Source of the DNA: Anaerolineae bacterium
GTDB lineage: Bacteria; Chloroflexota; Anaerolineae; Anaerolineales; UBA11579
Assembly: GCA_004297445.1 (NCBI GenBank)
Contig: SCUK01000058.1
Location: forward strand, 1-48,732
Direction: 5' to 3'
Length of the DNA: 48,732 nucleotides
The notes under the pieces were generated by a model that saw only the letters and a list, made by a program, of their open reading frames with translations, was not told where the DNA came from and made no database searches. Positions 1 to 6,533 of the stretch are shown here, piece by piece (the stretch's first letter is position 1; every line of letters begins with the position of its first letter). Position numbers and translations under genes: made by a program.

Positions 1-255
1 TACCGCGCCGGGCGCTCGCGCCGGTTCGGACCTTCCGCCCCGCGCAAGTTGCTCTACCTGGCGGCTTGTTCCGTGCGCACCCATCAACCCGCTTTCAATG
101 CGTATTTCCTGCGCAAGACTGCCCAAGGCAAACCACCCACTCTCGTCTTGAACAACATCCAGAACTCGCTCCTCAAAATCATCTGTGCCGTTTTGCGCGA
201 CCAACGCCCCTTCATCCCTAATCATCGCTCGCTTCACCCATTGACACGGTCATAG
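1..255 (+). pseudogene. IS110-family transposase, C-terminal part (cut by window edge)
   Basis: The reading frame is open from base 1 and stops at 253-255, giving 84 residues. The segment RKLLYLAACSVRTHQPAFNA followed by an LRKTAQGKP stretch and an LLKIICAVLRDQRPF stretch matches the C-terminal part of IS110/IS116/IS902 transposases (pattern LYLAA...r.hp.f...y.r....GK....vl..i..kLL.iiyavlr...pf). These enzymes carry an N-terminal DEDD RuvC-like domain and a C-terminal domain with a catalytic serine, and they use a bridge RNA. The N-terminal domain lies outside the window, so an intact gene cannot be excluded. The fragment ends in unusual residues (NHRSLHPLTRS), which may mean a worn 3' end. 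It sits at the edge of a region with two defence-like loci. Confidence 0.7.
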
Positions 256-286
256 TATTCAGAATGGCTGATTTAGAGCGGCTCTT

Positions 287-318
287 TTGGAATCTTAACA
301 TAACCTAACTACTATAAT
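287..318 (+). promoter_or_regulatory. Promoter of the DinB-like gene
   Basis: A perfect -10 hexamer TATAAT lies at 313-318. The best -35-like sequence is TTGGAA at 287-292, but its 20-nt spacer is long. The leader would run from about 325 to 373 and carries an AGGAGG ribosome binding site at 358-363. Confidence 0.5.
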
Positions 319-373
319 GCGGATATTACGTGGTCCTTGCGGTTATACCTACAGGGAAGGAGGTTTCCAGGCG

Positions 374-835
374 ATGCGTCATACGCGCGAAGAAGTTATC
401 CAGCGTACCCTCCGCGAGTTTGGTCTGCTGGATAATCTGGTTGCTCATCTCTCAAAGTCGGATTGGGGGCGGTATGTCCCCCGCCCGGACTCTAAAGACC
501 CCTGGACCGTAAAAGATACCCTCGCTCACATCACCCATTGGAAGGCCGATGTCGCCCGGTCCGCCCGGGGGCAGCGCAGACCGCCAGAAGAGCGCGGGTT
601 GGGCGAAACGGCAGGCAACCGCCTCATCTACCTGCGCTGGCGCGACCGCTCGCCTAAGGAAGTGCTGGCCTGGCATTACGAGGTACATCAAGATGTGCTG
701 TCCGCCCTGCGAGCCGCGCCAGAAAAATGGTTCAGTGGTCGAGAGCGCCGGGCAGAATGGCCATATGATCTCGATGGTCATTCCGCGCTTCACCGGGTAA
801 AAGATATCGAACCGGCGCTGGCGACAGGGAAATGA
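374..835 (+). CDS. DinB/DfsB-like four-helix-bundle protein
   Basis: The 153-residue protein starts at ATG 374, chosen over an upstream in-frame start at 317 because AGGAGG lies at 358-363 with a 10-nt spacing. The segment PWTVKDTLAHITHWKADVAR (about residues 39-58) is the hallmark of the DinB / ClbS-DfsB superfamily, in which His residues on neighbouring helices bind a metal. A third candidate His lies in DGHSALHRVKD near the C-terminus. The family includes thiol-dependent transferases and self-resistance proteins against DNA-damaging metabolites, but the substrate here cannot be read from sequence. The gene stands alone between the IS remnant and a convergent lipoprotein gene, and both share the 864-897 terminator. 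Confidence 0.65.
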   Translation: MRHTREEVIQRTLREFGLLDNLVAHLSKSDWGRYVPRPDSKDPWTVKDTLAHITHWKADVARSARGQRRPPEERGLGETAGNRLIYLRWRDRSPKEVLAWHYEVHQDVLSALRAAPEKWFSGRERRAEWPYDLDGHSALHRVKDIEPALATGK

Positions 836-863
836 GTTAGCGTTTCGCAGAGGGTAGAAAACG

Positions 864-897
864 AAACGCCTCCCGCGCAGTCGCGCGGGAGGCGTTT
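864..897. terminator. Bidirectional intrinsic terminator
   Basis: A perfect 15-bp stem (864-878 with 883-897) around the loop AGTC separates two convergent genes ending at 835 and 915. The stem ends in AAA/TTT, giving a short U-tract on either strand. Confidence 0.75.
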
Positions 898-914
898 GAT
901 TCAAATCGCCAGGG

Positions 915-1607
915 TTACGGTTGCCGGACGCTGAAATTGTCGAACAGGATGGTTGTGCTGGTGGAACTGAAGGTGCCGGCCATCAGGCCCGAGTCGCCGC
1001 TGGGGATGTCGGTGTCGGTCACTTCCAGCAGCGTGGTGCCGTTGACGATGAGGCGCAGCGTGCCGCCGACGCATTCGGCCTTCAGGTGGTTGGTGGCGTT
1101 GCCGGTGTTGATGGCGTCGCTGGTGTCCATGCCGTCCAGGCCGATGAAGGCGAGTTCGCTGGCGCCCTGGAAGCGCTTGCGGATGCCGTAGTAGCCATCG
1201 CTGGAAATCACGAGGACGTAGAAGTTGTCCGTGTCCTGGTGGCGGCAGATGATGCCGAAGTTGTTGTCATCTTCGGTGTCTGACTCAGCGGTGAGGCCCA
1301 CGGTGGTGGCGTCCACTTCGATGATAGCATCGGTGAACGAGCGGCCGGGGTTGGCCCACATCAGCCACTGGCTGGTGTTGATGGTGATCTGGTACTGGTT
1401 GTTGGAGTAGTCGGTGCTGCCGTCGGAGTCGCTGTAGCGATCCCAACCGCTGCCGGTGTTGGAGAAATCATCTTCATACAGCAGGTTGGCGTCCCCGCCG
1501 CCGCTGCCGGTGTCTCCGCCGCCGGAGTCGCCGCCGCCTACCGCGCAGGCCATGGCAACCAGCGTGAGCACTCCGATAAACAGATAAAGCCGGGTTGTGG
1601 GTTTCAT
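915..1607 (-). CDS. Secreted lipoprotein with LamG/DUF1080-like beta-sandwich
   Basis: The 230-residue protein has a lipoprotein signal peptide with lipobox VAMAC (Cys at about residue 21), followed by a Gly/Ser/Asp-rich linker (AVGGGDSGGGDTGSGGG). The body has the alternating pattern of a concanavalin-like beta-sandwich: FSNTGSGWDR near the start, FGIICRHQDTDNFYVLVISS in the middle and TILFDNFSVRQ at the end, as in LamG/DUF1080-type carbohydrate- or surface-binding domains. The predicted location is the outer face of the membrane. No catalytic residues were recognised. It lies downstream (leftward) of the TPR gene and may be transcribed alone. Confidence 0.6.
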   Translation of the reverse strand: MKPTTRLYLFIGVLTLVAMACAVGGGDSGGGDTGSGGGDANLLYEDDFSNTGSGWDRYSDSDGSTDYSNNQYQITINTSQWLMWANPGRSFTDAIIEVDATTVGLTAESDTEDDNNFGIICRHQDTDNFYVLVISSDGYYGIRKRFQGASELAFIGLDGMDTSDAINTGNATNHLKAECVGGTLRLIVNGTTLLEVTDTDIPSGDSGLMAGTFSSTSTTILFDNFSVRQP

Positions 1608-1711
1608 TCTTTTCTATCTCCTGAATAAGGGTTGGCGTACACCTGAATTGTAACAAGATTCAGGCTTGCCGCAACGTGACAGATGGCCTAGTTGGTGCCG
1701 CGTTACAGGAA

Positions 1712-1739
1712 GTAGGGGCGACGCATGCGTCGCCCCTAC
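1712..1739. repeat. 28-bp perfect palindrome (REP-like)
   Basis: The half-site GTAGGGGCGACGCA is followed at once by its reverse complement. A related element with the same outer arms (GTAAGGGCGA and TCGCCCCTAC) lies at 10566-10611, suggesting a dispersed family of short hairpin repeats. It sits in the gap between two leftward genes. Confidence 0.75.
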
Positions 1740-1783
1740 ACGAGATACTCTTATTAGGATGACTGACCATAGTCCCTGCAGCG

Positions 1784-2899
1784 TCATGGGAAGTAGCGCG
1801 TCAGGGCCGCATCGGCTTCCGCGCCGATGGGTGTGCCTGCACCCAATTGGCTGGCCTGCTCCAGCGCGGCGCGCGCCGGTTCCATCTGCCCCCGGCCCAC
1901 GAGGTACAGCCCAAGGTGCAGGTAGGCATCGGCATACTCGGGGTCGGCGGTGATGGCGCGGTCAAAGAATTTTTCGGCGTTGAGCGTGTCGCCCAGCAGG
2001 GTGAAGGCGCGCGCCATCAGGGTGAGGGAGTAGGCGTCTTCGCCGACCATGAGCAGCGCCTGGCGCGCGGCCGGCAGGCCGAAGGCCTCCACCTGTACGT
2101 CGTTGCGGATACAGAACTCCGCCAGCAGTTGCCACGAGGCCGCCGAGTCTGGGGCGAGGTCGGTGACGATGACGTAATGCTCCAGCGCGGCCTGCACGTC
2201 GCCCAGTTCGGCCAGGGTTTCGCCCAGGTCGGCCCGGATGGCGGGGTTGTCCGGCTGGAGGGCGGCGGCGGTTTCCAGGAACACCACCGCCTGGGCGGGG
2301 TCGCCCTGCCGTCGCCAGTAGGCCGCGTGGAACAGGTTGACCGCCAGCGAGGCCGGGTCAAGTTGCAGGGCTTTTTGCAGTTCGGGGTAGCCTTCGCCGC
2401 CGAGTTGCTGGCGGGCTTCGCCCAGGAAGGCCCAGGCTTCGGCGTAGTCCGGGTTGTGGGCTGCGGAGCGTTCAAAGGCGGCGGCGGCGGCGGCCCATTC
2501 GCCCTGCGCCGCCAGCGCCTGCCCAATGAGGATGGCGGCATAAGCCGGGTTGTCCAGCGTGCTGGCCTGCACCAGCGTGCTGCGCAACGATTGCGAGGCG
2601 GCCTGGTAGGCGGGGTCCTGTTCGGCGGCGATGCGCAGCAGGCGGGCGGCTTCGTCCGGCTGGTCCAGCGCCAGCAGCAGGCCGAGCTGGAAGTTGGCGG
2701 CGGCGTTCGCCGGTTCGGCCGTGAGGGTTGCGCCCAGCGCAGCGCGGCGGGCGGCCAGGTCGCCGATGGCGGGCAAGGTGGCGGTGGCGGCCGGCGCGGG
2801 CGCGGCGGCGGGCCGGCCCAACAGGCTGATGAAGACGGTGACGCCGACCATGAGGATCATCGCCCAGCCGGGCGGGGAGATGCGTTTGAGGATGTTCAT
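1784..2899 (-). CDS. Membrane-anchored TPR-repeat protein
   Basis: The 371-residue protein has one N-terminal membrane segment (WAMILMVGVTVFISLLG, about residues 12-28), an Ala/Pro-rich linker, and then at least seven tetratricopeptide-type helix pairs. Typical A/B helix signatures are NAAANFQLGLLLALDQPDEA, PDYAEAWAFLGEARQQLG and PEYADAYLHLGLYLVGRGQ. TPR proteins act as scaffolds for protein contacts. The anchor suggests an assembly role on the outer face of the membrane, but no partner can be named. The gene is very GC-rich, so its opposite strand also has long open frames. Confidence 0.75.
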   Translation of the reverse strand: MNILKRISPPGWAMILMVGVTVFISLLGRPAAAPAPAATATLPAIGDLAARRAALGATLTAEPANAAANFQLGLLLALDQPDEAARLLRIAAEQDPAYQAASQSLRSTLVQASTLDNPAYAAILIGQALAAQGEWAAAAAAFERSAAHNPDYAEAWAFLGEARQQLGGEGYPELQKALQLDPASLAVNLFHAAYWRRQGDPAQAVVFLETAAALQPDNPAIRADLGETLAELGDVQAALEHYVIVTDLAPDSAASWQLLAEFCIRNDVQVEAFGLPAARQALLMVGEDAYSLTLMARAFTLLGDTLNAEKFFDRAITADPEYADAYLHLGLYLVGRGQMEPARAALEQASQLGAGTPIGAEADAALTRYFP

Positions 2900-3320
2900 A
2901 AAGTAATTATATGTCTTAGGAAGGGCATCTCACGCCAAGAACGCAAAGAAAAACGAAGCAAAGACATGGGACAGACGTACACCCACCCCCCTGTCCGCGA
3001 GGTGTCCGCGCGGCGTCCTTTGAGCGTCCAATCTGTCTGCGGGGGCGGGAGGAAGTGACAAATTAAGTGACATAGTACACCCCCAGTGAAAGTTTTGTCA
3101 CTTCGTGTCACTTTGTGTCACTCCCTTTTGTAAAAGACTTGACGGGCGCGGGGAAAGCGGCTCACGCAAAGCCGCAAAGTGCGCATAAAAAATAGCGACA
3201 CAAAGAATAAGAAAAAGGAAAGATTAACATGTGAGAATGCCCCCAATTGCGATGATAGCATGAGGCGGGCGGGAGGGGAAGCGATAGGGCGGGAATGTAA
3301 ACCCTACAGCAAGGCTTCAA
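2900..3320. other. Intergenic region with TGTCACTT-type repeat array
   Basis: This 420-nt AT-richer gap separates the TPR gene from the tail of the RM operon. It holds two forward AAGTGACA copies (3053-3060, 3065-3072; 12-nt period) and three TGTCACT(T) copies (3096-3103, 3106-3113, 3116-3122; exact 10-nt period), which are mutual reverse complements. It also holds two copies of a common TCACGC(C)AAG...CGCAAAG motif (about 2931-2948 and 3162-3178). No convincing gene was found; a short open frame at 3179-3367 has no ribosome binding site and no recognisable features. Confidence 0.6.
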
Positions 3321-4007
3321 TCAAGCTTCTTCGCCAATTCCATAATCAAGTTGCAGTATCCCTTTGATTTCTGTATGCGATTTGAGCGCAGAGTCGCACA
3401 AATCGTACATACATTCCAGGTCGAAGATACTCAATTTGTGAGGAGTCATCAAGTAGAGCTCAAGGTCATTTCGCGTAACCGCTTCGTCACCTTCAAGGTC
3501 GTGAAGGTACTCGTTGAAAATCTCAGTAAGATAATCCCTGTAAAGGTTTTGTATGCGCTCCATGATTCTGTCGTACTCTATGATTTTGTCTTCAAACAAT
3601 TGCGAGTCAGAAAAGTAGTTTCCATTCGCATGAGATCGATCATTCCGATCTTTCACCAGTTTCTTGCAATCACCAATTAATGTGTCATCTGCATCAAAGA
3701 GCCTTAGAAATTCCATAAAACGGCTTTCCGGAATCTTGGAAAAGTCGAATGCTGATGTCGCGGCCAGCATTTCTTTTCGGGACAGGTCGCGGTCATTTAT
3801 CAGGATGGTAGCATCCTCAAATTTTTGCGTGCGCCAATCGCGGGCTTTTAGAACTGTTTGGTATACCACCGTCATGAATAAGAGATGATAGACGTTCAAG
3901 GCTTGATGATAATGCTCATTCTGGATAAGAAAATAGAGGTCCTCAATAAGCTGTGAGGTATAAGCATTTTCACTTCCGTACAGGGAGAGATACCTTTCGA
4001 CTTCCAT
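3321..4007 (-). CDS. HEPN-motif protein in the type I RM operon
   Basis: The 228-residue protein is helix-rich and charged. About residues 119-124 read RNDRSH, which fits the catalytic HEPN signature R-(N/D/H)-X3-H (RX4-6H) of metal-independent RNases, and it is followed by ANG. The rest (for example YHLLFMTVVYQTVLKA) would suit a four-helix HEPN bundle, but no specific family was recognised. The start ATG at 4005-4007 lies 3 nt after the hsdM-hsdS stop, so it is co-transcribed as the last gene of the operon. The usual MNT nucleotidyltransferase antitoxin is absent. It could be an RNase toxin guarding the RM system, as PrrC does with EcoprrI, though it lacks the ATPase part of PrrC. This region is AT-richer than its surroundings. 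Confidence 0.55.
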   Translation of the reverse strand: MEVERYLSLYGSENAYTSQLIEDLYFLIQNEHYHQALNVYHLLFMTVVYQTVLKARDWRTQKFEDATILINDRDLSRKEMLAATSAFDFSKIPESRFMEFLRLFDADDTLIGDCKKLVKDRNDRSHANGNYFSDSQLFEDKIIEYDRIMERIQNLYRDYLTEIFNEYLHDLEGDEAVTRNDLELYLMTPHKLSIFDLECMYDLCDSALKSHTEIKGILQLDYGIGEEA

Positions 4008-4010
4008 TTG

Positions 4011-6524
4011 CTAACTCTCGTGTATTACATCAAGGATGCTTACGATCTTATTCTTCATCAACTCTATCAACTTCTGATTGACTGAAATGATTTCCTCTTC
4101 TTTTCTGATTTGCTCTACGTGCAATTTCTGCTCTTCAAGTGATAGGAGAGGGATTTGGAAGTTTGAGACTTGATTGAGAGAAAGGTTGTATTGAGCAACA
4201 CCCACTTTCAATCCATCAATCAACTTGTGAATCAAGTTTGACCCAAGAATAAGCGCAAGATATCTAGAGTCAAGTATCTCGTGCTTCGGGGTGATAATTG
4301 CAAGGGCTTGATTTGTATTAGCAGGAAGAATTGTCTTTTCGACCACTGCAACTCTCCCCAACGCCCCTGCAATTGAGAATAAGACATCCCCCTCTTCTAA
4401 TTGAGACCTTCCGAGAGCCTTGTGTCCCTCTTCATCAATGTAGGCCAATTTATTTGTAAGAATGTTTCCTAGACCGTCAATGCTCTCAATCTTCACAAAC
4501 GCAATGCCGGAATCGGCATAGCTGAATCCAATTGTCGTTGGGGTGGTCCCCTTTGTAATCCTCTTGGCAACATCCCCCAGCGACACCCACTCCACGCCAT
4601 CTAGCTTTTTAAGCTCGTGACCAAAATAGCGTCTCTCTCTCTCCAGGTTTTTGATGACGGCCTTGGCCGCCTCAATCGCCGCTTGCTTGACCTCAATCTG
4701 CTCGACGATTTCGCGCTGGACTTCCAGGGGGGGCAGGGGGATTTTGACTTTGTAAGCATCATTGCGATTTAGTCCAGGTACTCCTGCTTGGGTGTTTACT
4801 TTTTCTAATCCTAATCTTTGTAATATATAGTATAGGAATTTCAGTTCTACATTGTCCTTATTGAATAGCTGAACGTAGAATGTAGTGTCGATAGGAAAAC
4901 CGTTAACTTCCGAGTAGACAACGGCCCCTGCTGAACCCTTTCGGCCTACTATGATGAATGGCCCTTCAACAAGGTATTCGTCGTGATAGCCTACAATGCC
5001 ATTTGATCCGAAAACAGGGTACTCCCCATTTTTTCTATCCTCTTTCTTGAGCGGCTTCCCGTATTCAAAAGTGCAGACCTCGCCCAATTCAATCATCGGC
5101 CATTTCTGATTGGCCCTAATTTCGGTTTCGCTATAGCGCTCACCGATCAGGCTGTAATCTCTGCTTTCCGCAATTTTGTCCTTTTTTACCCACAAGGCCA
5201 GTTCGCTGTTGCGCTTCTCGCCTTTTTTCCAGGCTTGCAGGGTCGCTTGTGCTTCGGGCAGGTCGTTCCGGTCAATCTTACGCCGCTGGGCGCCGAGGTC
5301 AAAGCCGTCGTTTTCAATCTTGATGAACAGGATTTCATCCGTCTGTTTGGCGACTTCGTTATCAAAAAACAAGATACTGGTCTTCACGCCGGAATACGGA
5401 TTAAACACGCCGGGCGGGAGGGAGGCCACCGCAAACAGTCCGTCTTCTAACAACAGTTTGCGCAGGTTTTTATAGGCATTCTCGGACTTGAAAATTACCC
5501 CTTCCGGCACGATGATACCGGCGCGGCCTTTCTGGTTCAAGTGTTCAAGAATGTAGTCTACAAACAGCACTTCACTTCGATTGGCCTGTACCTGAAAGCG
5601 TTTGTGCGGGCGGATGCCGCCCTTGGGCGTCATGAAGGGCGGATTGGCGAGAATCACGTCAAAGGTTTCCCCCCAACGCTTTTCGCTGGTCAGCGTGTCG
5701 TATTCAAAAATTTTCGGGTTGGTAAAACCGTGCAGGTACAGGTTCACCAGCGAGAGTCGCACCATGTCCGGCGAGATATCGTAGCCCTGGATGTTTTCGG
5801 CGAGGCGAGTACGTTCGGCTGGTGAGAGTTTGTCGCCGGTGTAAGTTTCTTTTTCCAGCACAATCACTTCGCTAGCGGTCTTCCCGACGAGATCCCCTTC
5901 TTCCTTTTCCGGCTGGTAGTTGGAGGAGTTGTGCTTGCGGATATGTTTGTAGGCCGAGATAAGAAAGCCTGCCGTGCCGCAGGCGGGGTCTAGGATCGAG
6001 TCGGTCTTCTTGGGGTCCACCACGTCCACGATGAAATCAATGATGTGGCGGGGTGTGCGGAATTGCCCGGCGTCTCCCTGACTGCCGAGTATCAAGAGCA
6101 AGTATTCAAAGGCGTTGCCGAGTTCCTCGCTGTGGCTGTAGGTGAATTTGTTTATCTCTTTCAGGAACAGAGAAAGGGTTTCAGGGTCGCGGTAGGGGAG
6201 AAAGGCGTCTTTGAAGATATCGCGAAACAATTGCGGCAGGTTGGGGTTACGGGACATGCTGGTGATAGCCTGTACATAAAGATCTAGCCGCGCTTCGCCG
6301 GAAAGACGGGTATCCAGCACTTTCGTCCATGCATATTTCTCAAAATCTTCTGTGAAAAATTTGGCCTTGCCGCCCATCTCGACGGATTCCTTGTCGAGGT
6401 CATCCATGAATTTGTAGATGAGCGCGGTGGTAATCTGCTCGACCTGGGCTTTAGGGTCCGGCACTTTACCCACCAGTACGTCGCGGGCAGCATTAATATT
6501 GCGCTTGGTTGTGTCGTCCAGCAT
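4011..6524 (-). CDS. Type I restriction-modification M-S fusion (methyltransferase + specificity)
   Basis: The 837-residue protein joins two normally separate subunits. Residues 1 to about 470 form HsdM: a helical N-terminal domain (PNLPQLFRDIFKDAFLPYRD), then the N6-adenine methyltransferase core with motif I DPACGTAGFL (about 178-188) and motif IV NPPF (about 292). Residues about 475-640 and 641-837 are two target recognition modules opening with WPMIELGEVCTF and WVSLGDVAKRITKG, each followed by a conserved coiled-coil helix (LEVQREIVEQIEVKQAAIEA and LEEQKLHVEQIRKEEE). The chain therefore holds a full M plus a full two-half S. It methylates host DNA at a bipartite site and gives specificity to the HsdR encoded 10 nt upstream. 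No frameshift or stop interrupts the joint. Confidence 0.9.
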   Translation of the reverse strand: MLDDTTKRNINAARDVLVGKVPDPKAQVEQITTALIYKFMDDLDKESVEMGGKAKFFTEDFEKYAWTKVLDTRLSGEARLDLYVQAITSMSRNPNLPQLFRDIFKDAFLPYRDPETLSLFLKEINKFTYSHSEELGNAFEYLLLILGSQGDAGQFRTPRHIIDFIVDVVDPKKTDSILDPACGTAGFLISAYKHIRKHNSSNYQPEKEEGDLVGKTASEVIVLEKETYTGDKLSPAERTRLAENIQGYDISPDMVRLSLVNLYLHGFTNPKIFEYDTLTSEKRWGETFDVILANPPFMTPKGGIRPHKRFQVQANRSEVLFVDYILEHLNQKGRAGIIVPEGVIFKSENAYKNLRKLLLEDGLFAVASLPPGVFNPYSGVKTSILFFDNEVAKQTDEILFIKIENDGFDLGAQRRKIDRNDLPEAQATLQAWKKGEKRNSELALWVKKDKIAESRDYSLIGERYSETEIRANQKWPMIELGEVCTFEYGKPLKKEDRKNGEYPVFGSNGIVGYHDEYLVEGPFIIVGRKGSAGAVVYSEVNGFPIDTTFYVQLFNKDNVELKFLYYILQRLGLEKVNTQAGVPGLNRNDAYKVKIPLPPLEVQREIVEQIEVKQAAIEAAKAVIKNLERERRYFGHELKKLDGVEWVSLGDVAKRITKGTTPTTIGFSYADSGIAFVKIESIDGLGNILTNKLAYIDEEGHKALGRSQLEEGDVLFSIAGALGRVAVVEKTILPANTNQALAIITPKHEILDSRYLALILGSNLIHKLIDGLKVGVAQYNLSLNQVSNFQIPLLSLEEQKLHVEQIRKEEEIISVNQKLIELMKNKIVSILDVIHES

Positions 6525-6533
6525 GGATAATCC

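Noticed and set aside
1847..3058. Long open frame (about 400 codons) on the plus strand opposite the TPR gene
   Set aside because: It is a GC-rich shadow frame: its translation is low-complexity Gly/Arg/Gln and has no domain, while the minus strand encodes clear TPR repeats.
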